This document shows positions 32,501 to 45,375 of a DNA stretch of 64,000 nucleotides, piece after piece. The stretch covers positions 50,295,220-50,359,219 of the forward strand of contig NC_087063.1 of assembly GCF_963678635.1 (NCBI RefSeq), in the 5' to 3' direction. Source of the DNA: Symsagittifera roscoffensis (Eukaryota; Xenacoelomorpha; Acoela; Convolutidae). Positions within the stretch are counted from its first letter, which is position 1. Every line of letters starts with the position of its first letter. Made by a program: the position numbers and the translations under genes. The notes under the pieces are model-generated. The model was not told where the DNA came from and did not search any database. It saw only the letters and a list, made by a program, of their open reading frames with translations.

Positions 32501-34163
32501 CTGCCCCTGACCAGGTGGCTTGACAAGTCAGGGCTTCCCATATCAGGACATCCCGAAATTCTTGCGAAAGAGCTGCCGAGCTAAAAAGTTGTTAGTTTGC
32601 TGCTGAACAAAACGGAGAGCGTAGCACCGGATGTCTTGGGAAAACTCCGCGATCTGCTTGATAAAAAAGTTAAAAGGCAGGATCACGAAAGAATGGAGAA
32701 GAGATCGGTAGCAGTCCGGAGTCATGACGTTGAACGGGAGTGCCGATCAATAGTGAACCAGCTGGTCAACTCCATACCGAAAAATGTCCTTTTCCGGACC
32801 TCGTATATTGAACGTCAGCAACTGACTAGCACTCAGTCCGCTCGAGGGGTCAGTGTTGAACTGAATTCCAGTATGGCAAGGAGGGTTCAGTTCACTGATG
32901 CCAAAAAAGGAGTACTCTGTCTGTTCATCCGGAGATGAGACTTTGTCCGGAGAGTCACATATGGAAAGTGGACGAGGTGCGGAATTATCGAGGAGTTGTG
33001 TTTTGTTGGGCCCGGCCATGATGATTTGTCCAGGGAGTCGATCACAGGACAACTGACGGACAGAATTTTGTCCGGGGAGTCGAGAAATAAGGCAACTGGA
33101 TAGATTCCATCAGTCTTGGGAGAACGTGTCTGAGATCATTTCCAATTCCGGCTTTTCGGGGATTACGATTCATTCCTTGCTAGTAGGTTAGAAACAGCGT
33201 GGGTCTAATAGAGAGATGCATCAAGACCCAGACAGGGACAGACATACCTCCGATGAGGAAGGCACTGTAGTCGACAATGCCGCAGACGAACTTGAGTTGA
33301 TAGCAGTGTCGAAGCGTTCGACTAGATTAATACCGCATGCTACGGTCGTCCGTACCAATCTGAAGCCTTTGGAATAAGATGCGACAGCTTCAAAAAAAGA
33401 TAAGGTGTTTGTTAAAATATGGAAGATGCCCATGCTCCGGAAGTAATTAGCAGACAGTTAAATGTGATGAAGACATATTTGAAAACCAGGTAGTCACTGT
33501 TGGATCTTTTAAGGGCTCAACGAATTGATAGGATGACGAGCAATTTAAAGAGATGGATAGAAAACCGAGCACCCGACAAAGGTTTTTTGGAAGAAGATAG
33601 CTATAAGATTCTGAAGCAGTTTTACAAGAAGAGAAAGAATTTGCTATACTTGAACAAAGACGGGATAGTGGCTTGCAAGGGCGAAGAAGATCACAAAGTC
33701 CTTTTTACAAATACAATTCGATAGTTTTACCACAGCTGTATCAAACTGAGTTATTGTTTCGCTCACACGACCAGATGGGTCATCAAGGCATGTCCAAAGT
33801 GTATAGCCGGAAACAGAAGCGGTTTGAATGGCCTGGTTTGAAGAAGGCCTGTGAATAGTGGATTCATGCATGCTTGTCAAGCAACAGGCGGTGGACCTCA
33901 GGAAGTTGAGGTTCCCCCTGCAATCAATAGAATCGTCGGGATTCAATGAGGTGGTACAAATTGATCATCAGAAATTCTGCATGACGGCCACAGGCTATTA
34001 CCAAATTACGCAGAGGTAAGTCCCTGCATGACAGCATCAGCGGAGTATCTTTGCGACCATTTAAAAAACGTGTGGATTGCCAGACACGGCTGTCCGATCA
34101 CATTCCAGTCAGATAATGGCAAAGCATTCGTCGGTGATCTCACAAAGGAGCTAATAAAGAGGT
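29558..34163 (+). pseudogene. Repeat copy 1: protease, RT, RNase H, integrase
   Basis: The protease active site reads VKRLVDTEAVDNVMP (DTE for DTG) after a stop in LAAH-stop-LD. The connector is at 30592-31140, with a deletion where copies 2 and 3 have STHATLVT. The RT catalytic FYVDDVVIAAPTLED lies near 31645-31690, RNase H at 31910-32280, and the spacer with LSGES-like repeats at 32597-33110. The integrase zinc region is at 33720-33900 (FRSHDQMGHQ, then a stop in CE-stop-W). The core is cut at TKELIKRS. Many stops are shared with copy 2. Confidence 0.8.
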
Positions 34164-37100
34164 CGCGATTGCCTCAAGCATGGAGGCTGAACCAGTTAGC
34201 GCGCTCAAGCTAGATTATGGCCAGGCGGCTCGGACAGCCGCATTACAGAAGGTTCAACAAGAGTAAGCTGCGAAAGAAGTTGGGTGAGGTCTGACCTGGA
34301 AAATACAGAGTTGCGCGAGAAACTGGATACCCTAGAGAAGAGATTGATAAAAGGAAGACAACTGGGAACCCAAGAAACGGGGTTTGAAGTTGAATGCCGT
34401 CTCAGGGATTACAACTGGTATGACAAGAGAACGAAGCTAGATAAGGTCAATCATATCTGTCGCGGGTCATCAGGTGGTGAAGAACTTGAGTGATCCGTCG
34501 GAAGCCACCCTGGTACACCTGGATATCTATGAAGACTACCTGAAGGAAGAAGATCGCGATTTGGATACTAGGGCTGTGATAGCGTTACTCAGAACAGCTG
34601 GGCCGAGACCGATGAAAGTAGATGCACATTATATAGGAATCTATGGCCCATACCCAATTCCGATAAATGTCGATGGCATAAACAAAAGCTTACGTAACAA
34701 ATGCAAGTGACAAAGCAGGCCGGATCTCCATTAGTCAAGAGGAGCTTATGGTACGACAATGTGGACTTAATGCCATGATTGAACAGGATGCGGCCCACAT
34801 AGGCTGTGAAACCGATCTGGCAGCACACTAACTGGACGTGCACTGTAGACAACTCTCTGTGAAAAGACTAGTTGACACCGAAGCGGTGGACAATGTCATG
34901 CCCATAAGGACCGACATGGGCTTCAAAAGATCGGATTTGATACCGACTAAATGAGACTGGCCGCGGCCAATCAGGGCGCAGTCTATGTGGTCAGAAGAAA
35001 TCCCATCATCTCAAGGCAACTGGGCGGAAGGCATCTCTGGATCTGCTTTCGGGTTGTCAAAAACTTGGACGAATCCTACCAGTTCATCCTCGGACCCGAC
35101 TTCGTGCGCAACTTCGTCGTTTCGATTGACCTCAACGATGGATTGATACGAATCAAGGATCCGGTAGGAAGTATGCAAATAAACCTGTTAATAATTTTTG
35201 ATTAATCAAGCGAAGGTGCCAATTTTCCTAGATCGGAAAGTTAGGTTGAAACCAAATCAAGCTGTAGTGGCGACGTTTAGCACGAGGAACTTATATAAAC
35301 TCAGTAACAACAGAAAAGTGTGTCTGGTCCCGAACCCAAACATTAAGGGCTCATCTATTTTAGTAAGAAGCTTCTCGCGCACTCAAAATGGACCATGTGT
35401 GAGTGTGTTGTTGAGCACACATGCAACATTGGTGACATGACGGCGTGGAAAGAAGATTGGCAATGCATTTCCCCTAAACACAGAGCATCAGAATTTGGAG
35501 AAATTGAAGAGGTTCAAAGTAAATGAGTGTCCATTACATGCCAACAATGACTGTATACTGAAGAGAATAACTGAAATGAAGTCTTTTTAAAAAGTGGTTT
35601 CCATGAAATCAGAGACAGACGATGGGCTGTCTAGTTGCTTGAATTGGCCAGATAGACCAATATACAAAGAATTAGCGGCAAACAAACAAGTCCTACCTGG
35701 GATAGAACACATGAAAGCAAGATATCGGATAACAAACTGAACTATCTTAGAGCAGCTTTGAATCGGAACGCAGACGTTTTTTCTAAGCAAAAGCCGATAT
35801 AGGTTGGTGGAATTTTGTAGAAACTGAGATAGAGATGGAAGAGGATTCGGTACTTCACAGGGAGGGACCTAGAAGAATGACCCACATAAGTCAGAAGAAT
35901 GCATGGAAGAAATTGAAAGGTTATTGGAATTTGACATGATTGAGCCATCGAAGACCCCGTGGGCCTGTCGCGTGGTCATGGCTAAGAAGAAAGGGAGCAA
36001 CTTGAGTTTTGTTGTGAGTTTTGCAACCTGAATGCAGTAACGATAAAAGATGCATTTCCGATCCCCCGCATCGATGAAAATCTCTCGAAGTTGGGAGACG
36101 CAAAATTGGTTACGACGTTGGTTATTGTGCTCTGCATTTTGGCAAGTGGCCCCCAGGAAACAGGATCGAGGCTTTGCATGAAGAATGAGAATGTTCCTGT
36201 GGAGAAGAATGCCGCTTCGACTTTGCAATGCAACGGCTACCTTTCAACGGTTGATGGCCCAGCCACTCACGAATGTAACAAAGAATTACGGAAACTTCAT
36301 AATGTTTTACGTTGACGACGTTGTGATTGCGGCACCAACCTTGGAGGATCACATAGAGAATGGAAGAAGTATTTATTTGCATGAAACTGGCCGGCCTGAA
36401 ATGCAATCACTCCAAGCGTTAGTTCCTGAGTATCTCAAAAAAGTATCTGGGTCGACTAGTAGACAAGCACGGAATCAGACGAGATCCTGAAGCGGTTGAA
36501 GCAGTGCTGACCTGAAAGGCACCAAAAGCCGTCACACAATTGATATGCCGACAAAATATAACCTATGCAGCAGGTGATGCGAAATAAGGGCAAGAAATTC
36601 AGCTGGAATGACGAGGCTCAAGTATTTTTTTAAAACATCAAACGCGAACTTTGCGAGGCTCCGGTCCTCGGTATGTCGACCGAAAAAGGGATACTTGTGC
36701 CAGACACAGACGCATCAGTTTTCTTATCTCGGGCATACTCCATCAAAAACAAGAGCGGAATGGAATGACTGTTCTCTGACCCATAACCTATGGGAGCAAA
36801 ATTCTAAGCGACACCGAAATGAAATATGGTGCACCTAAATTGGAGATGTTCGAAGTATTTACTTTTGTGGTAAAGTATAGAGCCTACTTAGGGAGTGCTC
36901 CCTTTAGGTTGCGAAATGAAAATCGAGCTCTTGCCTAGCTAAAAGTTTGTTCGATGGATCAGAGCTATATCAGTCGCTGGATTGTACGCTTGGATGGCTA
37001 TCACATGACTATAGAGCACAAAACACGTGACAAACACCAAAATATCGACAGCCTCAGCAATAAGACGGAGTTCTATGAGCGACTGGAAGAGAAGCAAGCT

Positions 37101-38820
37101 AACCAAGCAGAGTTTAAGGATGGTTTTTCCTTCATTGACAAAGACACCTATGATAAACTGCCCCTCACCAGGTGGCTTGACAAGTCAGGGCTTCCCATAT
37201 CAGGACATCCCGAAATTCTTGCGAAAGAGCTGCCGAGCTAAAAAGTTGTTAGTTTGCTGCTGAACAAAACGGAGAGCGTAGCACCGGATGTCTTGGGAAA
37301 GCTCCGCGATCTGCTTGATAGAAAAGTTGAAAGGCAGGATCACGAAAGAACGGAGAAGATATCGGTAGCAGTCCGGAGTCATGACGTTGAACGGGAGTGC
37401 CGATCAATAGTGAACCAGGTGGTCAACTCCCTACCGAAAGATGTCCTTTTCAGGACCTCGTATATTGAACGTCATCAACTGACTAGCACTCAGTCCGCTC
37501 GAGGGGTCAGTGTTGAACTGAATTCCAGTATGGCAAGGAGGGTTCAGTTCACTGATGCCAAAAAAGGAGTACTCTGTCTGTTCATCCGGAGATGAGACTT
37601 TGTCCGGAGAGTCACATATGGAAAGTGGACGAGGTGCGGAATTATCGAGGATTCGTGTTTTGTTGGGCCCGGCCATGATGATTTGTCCAAGGAGTCGATC
37701 ACAGGACAACTGACGGACAGAATTTTGTCCGGGGAGTCGAGAAATAAGGCAACTGGATAGATTCCATCAGTCTCGGGAGAACGTGTCTGAGATCATTTCC
37801 AATTCCGGCTTTTCGGGGATTACGATTCATTCCTTGCTAGTAGGTTAGAAACAGCGTGGGTCTAATAGAGAGATGCATCAAGACCCAGACAGGGACAGAC
37901 ATACCTCCGATGAGGAAGGCACTGTAGTCGACAATGCCGCAGACGAACTTGAGTTGATAGCAGTGTCGAAGCGTTCTACTAGATTAATACCGCATGCTAC
38001 GGTCGTCCGTACCAATCTGAAGCCTTTGGAATAAGATGCGACAGCTTCAAAAAAAGATAAGGTGCGTGTTAAAATATGGAAGATGCCCATGCTCCGGAAG
38101 TAATTAGCAGACAGTTAAATGTGATGAAGACATATTTGAAAACCAGGTAGTCACTGTTGGATCTTTTAAGGGCTCAACGAATTGATAGGATGACGAGCAA
38201 TTTAAAGAGATGGATAGAAAACCGAGCACCCGACAAAGGTTTTTTGGAAGAAGATAGCTATAAGATTCTGAAGCAGTTTTACAAGAAGAGAAAGAATTTG
38301 CTATACTTGAACAAAGACGGGATAGTGGCTTGCAAGGGCGAAGAAGATCACAAAGCCCTTTTTACAAATACAATTCGACAGTTTTACCACAGCTGTATCA
38401 AACTGAGTTATTGTTTCGCTCACACGACCAGATGGGTCATCAAGGCATGTACAAAGTGTATAGCCGGACACAGAAGCGGTTTGAATGGCCTGGTTTGAAG
38501 AAGGCCTGTGAATAGTGGATTCATGCATGCTTGTCAAGCAACAGGCGGGGGACCTCAGGAAGTTGAGGTTCCCCCTGCAATCAATAGAATTGTCGGGATT
38601 CAATGAGGTGGTACAAATCGATCATCAGAAATTCTGCATGACGGCCACAGGCTATTACCAAATTACGCAGAGGTAAGTCCCTGCATGACAGCATCAGCGG
38701 AGTATCTTTGCGACCATTTAAAAAACGTGTGGATTGTCAGACACGGCTGCCCGATCACATTCCAGTCAGATAATGGCAAAGCATTCGTCGGTGATCTCAC
38801 AAAGGAGCTAATAAAGAGGT
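34164..38820 (+). pseudogene. Repeat copy 2: protease, RT, RNase H, integrase
   Basis: This is the closest relative of copy 1. Both have the LAAH-stop in the protease, the stop in the integrase zinc region (GAATAGTGG) and loss of about 50 bases in the spacer that encode LVQQEL-like sequence in element L and copy 3. The protease is again DTE (near 34880). FYVDD of RT is near 36305. RNase H is split at 36630. The integrase core ends at the second join (38810-38821). Confidence 0.8.
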
Positions 38821-41800
38821 CGCGATTGCCTCAAGCATGGAGGCTGAACCAGTTAGCGCGCTCAAGGTAGATTATGGCCAGGCGGCTCGGACAGCCGCAT
38901 TACAGAAGGTTCAACAAGAGTAAGCTGCGAAAGAAGTTGGGTGAGGTCTGACCTGGAAAATACAGAGTTGCGCGAGAAACTGGATACCCTAGAGAAGACA
39001 TTGATAAAAGGAAGACAACTGGGAACCCAAGAAACGGGGTTTGAAGTTGAATGCCGTCTCAGGGATTACAACTGGTATGACAAGAGAACGAAACTAGATA
39101 AGGTCAATCATATCTGTCGCGGGTCATCAGGTGGTGAAGAACTTGAGTGAGCCGTCGGAAACCACCCTGGTACACCTGGATATCTATGAAGACTACCTGA
39201 AGGAAGAAGATCGCGATTTGGATACTAGGGCTGTGATAGCGTTACTCAGAACAGCTGGGCCGAGACCGATGAAAGTAGATGCACATTATATAGGAATCTA
39301 TGGCCCATACCCAATTCCGATAAATGTCGATGGCATAAACAAAAGCTTACGTAACAAATGCAAGTGACAAAGCAGGCCGGATCTCCATTAGTCAAGAGGA
39401 GCTTATGGTACGACAATGTGGACTTAATGCCATGATTGAACAGGATGCGGCCCACATAGGCTGTGAAACCGATCTGGCAGCACACAAACTGGACGTGCAC
39501 TGTAGACAACTCTCTGTGAAAAGACTAGTTGACACCGAAGCGGTGGACAATGTCATGCCCATAAGGACCGACATGGGCTTCAAAAGATCGGATTTGATAC
39601 CGACTAAATCAGACTGGCCGCGGCCAATCAGGGCGCAGTCTATGTGGTCAGAAGAACTCCCATCATCTCAAGTCAACTGGGCGGAAGGCATCTCTGGATC
39701 TGCTTTCGGGTTGTCGAAAACTTGGACGAATCCTACCAGTTCATCCTCGGACCCGACTTCGTGCGCAACTTCGTCGTTTCGATTGACCTCAACGATGGGT
39801 TGATACGAATCAAGGATCCGGTAGGAAGTATGCAAATAAACCTGTTAATAATTTTTGATTAATCAAGCGAAGGTGCCAATTTTCCTAGATCGGAAAGTTA
39901 GGTTGAAACCAAATCAAGCTGTAGTGGCGACGTTTAGCACGAGGAACTTATATAAACTTAGTAACAACAGAAAGGTGTGTCTGGTCCCGAACCCAAACAT
40001 TAAGGGCTCATCTATTTTAGTAAGAAGCTTCTCGCGCACTCAAAATGGACCATGTGTGAGTGTGTTGTTGAGCACACATGCAACATTGGTGACGTGACGG
40101 CGTGGAAAGAAGATTGGCAATGCATTTCCTCTAAACACAGAGCATCAGAATTTGGAGAACTTGAAGAGGTTCAAAGTAAATAAGTGTCAATTACATGCCA
40201 ACAATGACTGTATACTGAAGAGAATAACTGAAATGAAGTCTTTTTAAAAAGTGGTTTCCATGAAATCAGAGACAGACGATGGGCTGTCTAGTTGCTTGAA
40301 TTGGCCAGATAGACCAATATACACAGAATTAGCGGCAAACAAACAAGTCCTACCTGGGATAGAACACATGAAAGGCAAGATATCGGATAACAAACTGAAC
40401 TATCTTAGAGCAGCTTTGAATCGGAACGCAGACGTTTTTTCTAAGCAAAAGCCGATATAGGTTGATGGAATTTTGTAGAAACTGAGATAGAGATGGAAGA
40501 GGATTCGGTACTTCACAGGGAGGGACCTAGAAGAATGACCCACATAAGTCAGAAGAATGCATGGAAGAAATTGAAAGGTTATTGGAATATGACATGATTG
40601 AGCCATCGAAGACCCCGTGGGCCTGTCGCGTGGTCATGGCTAAGAAGAAAGGGAGCAACTTGAGTTTTGTTGTGAGTTTCGCTACCTGAATGCAGTAACG
40701 ATAAAAGATGCATTTCCGATCCCCCGCATCGATGAAAATCTCTCGAAGTTGGGAGACGCAAAATTGGTTACGACGTTGGTTATTGTGCTCTGCATTTTGG
40801 CAAGTGGCCCTCAGGAAACAGGATCGAGGCTTTGCATGAAGAATGAGAATGTTCCTGTGGAGAAGAATGCCGCTTCGACTATGCAATGCAACGGCTACCT
40901 TTCAACGGTTGATGGCCCAGGCACTCACGGATGTGACAAAGAATTACGGGAACCTCATAATGTTTTACGTTGACGACGTTGTGATTGCGGCACCAACCTT
41001 GGAGGATCACATAGAGACTGGAAGAAGTCTTTAATGGCATGAAACTCGCCGGCCTGAAATGCAATCACTCTAAGCGTTAATTCCTGAGTATCTCAAAAAA
41101 GTATCTGGGTCGGCTTGTAGAAAAGCACGGAATCAGACAAGATCCTGAAGCAGTTGAAGCAGTGCTGACCTGAAAGGCACCAAAAATCGTCACACAATTG
41201 ATATGCCGACTATATATAACCTATGCAGCAGTTGATGCGAAATAAGGGCAAGAAATTCAGCAGGACTGATGAGGCTCAAGTATCTTTTTAAAACATCAAA
41301 CGCGAACTTTGCGAGGCTCCGGTCCTCGGTATGTCGACCGAAAAAGGGAATTTGTGCCAGACACAGAAACATCAGTTTCCTTATCTCGGGCATACTCCAT
41401 CAAAATCAAGAGTGGAATGGAATGACTGTTCTCCGACCCATAGCATATGGGAGCAAAGTTCTAAGCGACACCGAAACGAAATATGGTGCACCTAAATTGG
41501 AGATGTTTGCATTATTTACTTTTGTGGTGAAGTATAGAGCCTACTTAGGGAGTGCTCCCTTTAGGTTGCGAGTTGACAATCGAGCTCTTGCCTAGCTAAA
41601 AGTTTGTTCGATGGATCAGAGGTATATCAATCGCTGGATTGTACGCTTGCATGGCTATCATGTGACTATAGAGCACAAAACATGTGACAAACACCAAAAT
41701 ACCGACAGCTCAGCAATAAGACGGAGTTCTATGAGCGACTGGAAGAGAAGCAAGCTAACCAAGCAGAGTTTAAGGATGGTTTTTCCTTTCTTGACAACGA

Positions 41801-43236
41801 CACCTATGATAAGCTGCCCCTCACCAGGTGGCTTAACAAATCAGGGCATCCCATACCAGGACATCCCGAAACTCTTGCGAAAGAGCGGCCGAGCTAAAAA
41901 GTGTTAGTTTGCTCCAACCTGGTACAGCAAGAACTTACCAAACTAAATATCAATAGTATAGCGCTGCTGAACGAAACGGAGAGCGTGACACCGGATGTCA
42001 TGTGAAAGCTCCGCGATCTGCTTGATAGAGAAAATGAAAGGCAGGATCACGAAAGAACGGAGAAGAGATCGGTAGCAATCCGGAGTCATGACGTTGAACG
42101 GTATTGCCGATCAATAGTGAACCAACTGGTCAACTCCATACAGAAAGATGTCCTTTTCAGGACCTCGTACATTGAGCGTCAACAACTGACTAGCACTCAG
42201 TCCGCTCGAGGGGTCAGTGTTGAACTGAAATCCAGTATGGCAAGGAGGGTTCAGTTCACTGATGTCAAAAAAAGAGTACTCGGACTGTTCATCCGGAGAT
42301 GAGACTTTGTCCGGAGAGTCACATCTGGAAAGTGGACGAGGTGCGGAATTGTCCGAGGAGTCGTATTTTGTTGGGCCCGGCCATGATGATTTGTCCAGGG
42401 AGTCGATCACAGGACAACTGACGGACAGAATTTTGTCCGGGGAGTCGAGAAATAAGACAACTGGATAGATAAGGTGTGTGTTAAAATATGGAAGATGCCC
42501 ATGCTCCGGAATTAATTAGCAGACAGTTAAATGTGATGAAGACATATTTGAAAACCAGGTAGTCACTGTTGGATCTTTTAAGGGCTCAACGAATTGATAG
42601 GATGACGAGCAATTTAAAGAGATGGATAGAAAACCGAGCACCCGACAAAGGTTTTTTGGAAGAAGATAGCTATAAGATTCTGAAGCAGTTTTACAAGAAG
42701 AGAAAGAATTTGCTATTCTTGAACAAAGACGGGATAGTGGCTTGCAAGGGCGAAGAAGATCACAAAGTCCTTTTTACAAATACAATTCGATAGTTTTACC
42801 ACAACTGTATCAAACTGAGTTATTTTTTCGCTCACACGACCAGATGGGTCATCAAGGCATGTACAAAGTGTATAGCCGGAAACAGAAGCGGTTTCAATGG
42901 CCTGGTTTGAAGAAGGCCTGTGAAAAGTGGATTCATGCATGCTTGTCAAGCAACAGGCGGAGGACCTCAGGAAGTTGAGGTTCCCCCTGCAATCAATAGA
43001 ATCGTCGGGATTCAATGAGGTGGTACAAATCGATCATCAGAAAATCTGCATGACGGCCACAGGCTACTACCAAATTACGCAGAGGTAGGTCACTGCATGA
43101 CAACTTCAGCGGAGTAATTTTGCGACCATTTAAAAAAACGTTTGGACTGCCAGACACGGCTGCCCGAACACATTCCAGTCAGATAATGGCAAAGCATTCG
43201 TCGGTGATCTCACAAAGGAGCTGAAAAAGAGGTCGC
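38821..43236 (+). pseudogene. Repeat copy 3: protease, RT, RNase H, integrase, least decayed
   Basis: It lacks several stops shared by copies 1 and 2. LAAHKLDVHCRQLSVKR is open at 39480, the zinc region reads KKACEKWIHACLSS, and the spacer keeps the segment near 41915-41965 that matches SNLVQQELTRL of element L. It has its own loss of about 300 bases in the spacer (near 42470). The protease is DTE here too. FYVDDVVIAAP is near 40960-41000, and RNase H around 41390-41590 (LRVDNRALA). It runs on without a join into the rest of integrase. Confidence 0.82.
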
Positions 43237-43700
43237 AAGTGGCGCCGTCCCACTCTACCACTTATCAGCCGCAGTCGAATGGCCTGGCTGAGAGGAAAAA
43301 TAGGAAACTAGTTTCCATGCTACGGGTTTGTTGCTCACGATGCATGGACGACTGGGAAAAGCACTTGCCGCAGGTAATGGGCGCGTACAATAGTACCGAA
43401 CAGTCAACTACGGGAATCAGCCCACACATGATGCTAACAGGCCACGAGAAATCCGTTCTCTTAACGTTCTTCTATCGGAGTACGAGAAAAGGAAAACAGC
43501 ACCGCAAATGTACGGGCGTGATGTGATCAGGAGGCAACAAGAACTGAATGATCTGTGCAGAAGGAACACGCAAAAGGCTCAAGTCAGGCAGAAGAGGAGG
43601 TTTCATAACTTGCCAGAGAGGTTTCTTACTCGCCAGGGGAATATGTTTGGGTGTTCCAGGAGGTGGTTCTCCCAAAAGGAACCAAAAAGTTGCTAAAAAT
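43237..43700 (+). pseudogene. ORF1 of element R: integrase core end and C-terminal region
   Basis: STTYQPQSNGLAERKNRKLV carries the catalytic Glu region, with PQTNG changed to PQSNG. PQVMGAYNSTEQSTTGISP and MLTGHEK follow as in L. A frame change near 43490 leads to RDVIRRQQELNDLCRRNTQK and AQVRQKRRFHNLPERF. Only this third-copy integrase is continuous with a C-terminus; copies 1 and 2 are cut off. Confidence 0.8.
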
Positions 43701-43726
43701 GGCGTGAGTCAATTCAAATAACTAAG

Positions 43727-44508
43727 GTGCACCAGGGTGTTCGCTTTTATCGGTTAAACACCGGACGCGCAGCTCATTTTGAGAAAATCAAACCACACAA
43801 TGCCTCATCGGATGACTGGTGCATACCGGCCTACATGCATGAGAATGACTACTTAATAGTAGATCCCGCCAGTGAAGTGAATGAGAGAGGCACACGTGAC
43901 GAGAATGACGGAAATGAGGTAATGAATGACGGTGATCTGCCACTGGAACTGAAACTAACTGACCGAATAGAGGTCGACGACGAAACCCTACTATGTGTCG
44001 AAGAGGACTGAAACTGCCCAGAGCAGACCGAAATTGACATAGGAGTAGAATCTGACTTTCCCTTGATCATGGAGACGCGACAGAGCAAGAAGGGCAGAGA
44101 CGAGAAGAAACACAATCCGCACAGTGAGGATTTTGTCGTAGACAGAGTTGCACTAGACGATATAACAGACTCAGTAGTGGACGTCGAGTTTTTGTGGAAG
44201 CAGAGACCTGGTGTAGAAGGAATGAAAGCGCTGCCCCCTGTTGCGTTGCAAATACCGGGCAAAAACTCGTGTTTTTCGGTAAGCAAGGCCACTGATAGAC
44301 AACACGTGAATCCTGAGAGTTTAGTGCTGGCACTAACTCAACTCAGGGATTTCCTGATTGCGAGAGGAGTGACCTCGCTATCCCTGCCAGTCTATGATCC
44401 CAATAAGGGAAAATTGCATCCCAGAGAGCTATATGCTCTACTGCATGAGTTTTTTTGGAAACAGACGTAGAAGTCCACTTACATAGGAAGTTTTATCTGA
44501 GTATATGA
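43727..44508 (+). pseudogene. ORF1 of element R: integrase C-terminus and tail
   Basis: HQGVRFYRLNTGRAAHFEKI and IKPHNASSDDWCIPAYM match L, then acidic ELTDRIEVDDETLLCVEED-like sequence and ETRQSKKGRDEKKHNPHSED. An internal deletion then joins this to LWKQRPGVEGMKALPP and the conserved ending (QIPGKNSCFSVSKATDRQHV, NPESLVLALTQLRDFL, SLSLPVYDPNKGKLHP). The last residues, ETDVEVHLHRKFYLSI, lie in a different frame and end at 44508, which corresponds to the L stop at 14056. Confidence 0.72.
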
Positions 44509-45012
44509 TAGGGCTATGATTAGGGTTAATAGTTATTTTGTTAGGATTAAGAGTTTTCAACTAGTTTTAACTCTTAAATGTTACAATTTAGGTCTTAGGA
44601 TAGACATTAAGTATTAGGTTTTAGTTTAGCAGCTCTGATGTGTTATATTGATGTTTTGTGTTATTGTGTGCTTGTGATTATGTCATGATTGTTTTTTTGT
44701 GACCTGGACTACTCAAGTGGGAAAGGTGACAGCGTCTGATCATTTTACATTGATAAATTTGGAGGTGGATGATCCAAATTGGTGCTATCTTTTAAACTAA
44801 AAACAGAAAGAGATTTTCAAGTGACTGCTTTTGAAAGATATGAATGATGTTTTATCGGGGAGTTGGAATGGTTTAGATAATGGTTCTAAGTTGTGACTTC
44901 TCTTTTAGTTCGTGATTGATCAGACATTTGCTTAATAGTTTCTAAAACCGAAAGAATTGAAGTTGAACGAGAAAAACCGACACGATAAAAGCTGAGTGAT
45001 AAAAATGACCTC
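44509..45012 (+). other. AT-rich ORF1-ORF2 gap of element R, partly conserved
   Basis: Non-coding, with TTAGG-rich early part (44520-44620). The piece GGAAAGGTGACAGCGTCTGA, then GGAGGTGGATGATCCAAATT and TTGGTGCTAT, matches the equivalent gap in element L. TGGTGC could be the start of a tRNA primer-binding site, but no LTR lies before it, so this is not proposed. Distance to the ORF2 start is about 220 bases. Confidence 0.55.
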
Positions 45013-45375
45013 ATGGATCACATCTCAGCGAGTCTAGGAACAACTCTAGACGAGATATATCAACGCTTGGTGGATTGCAATGTTAGACTGGAAGACCCGG
45101 AGCTGGCGATGTTCACCGTCGCGCTCCTCATTGCGATGGGAAAAGAGAGGGCCGTGGGGACCCCCACGGAAGTGGTTTTGATATTCGCCTTCGGCGAGTC
45201 CGGGACCGCCAAGAGAAACAGAAATATGCTCATGCGATGGCGTCGTGGAGAAATGTCAAGTCACATCTTGGCTCTTGATTACAGGCTAGGAGAGATGCCT
45301 ATGCCAGTGCGCCCTAACTCTTCCGCACAGCCTCTCTTCGGATCGAAGAGATCACGCGATAGGCCGGGCCTTCGA
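45013..45375 (+). pseudogene. ORF2 module 1: N-terminal region (element R)
   Basis: The start ATG at 45013 gives MDHISASLGTTLDEIYQRLV, matched by the start region at 13598 in element L. A short helical stretch with MFTVALLIAMGKERA follows. VVLIFAFGESGTAKRNRNML and MRWRRGEMSS match L, where the same region starts each array unit. The MRWRR part is basic. RLGEMPMPVRPNSSAQPLFG follows, then a stop at 45376. No family recognised. Confidence 0.72.

Larger units (their letters stand above)
29558..43236 (+). repeat. Three tandem copies of a 4.4-4.7 kb protease-to-integrase unit
   Basis: The start landmark CGCGAYTGCCTCAAGCATGG recurs at 29558, 34164 and 38821. Each unit runs from the gag-protease linker through RT and RNase H to inside the integrase core. 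At both internal joins, integrase (TKELIKRS) is fused to the linker sequence out of frame. Units are about 4606, 4657 and 4416 bases. Copies differ by few substitutions but several small indels. Element L has this region once, so triplication happened in R. The shared CGC or CGCGA at the join is the only homology seen at the breakpoints. Confidence 0.93.

Noticed and set aside
44770-44800. TTGGTGCT as a tRNA primer-binding site
   Set aside because: No LTR precedes it and it lies between ORF1 and ORF2. Kept only as a conserved block.
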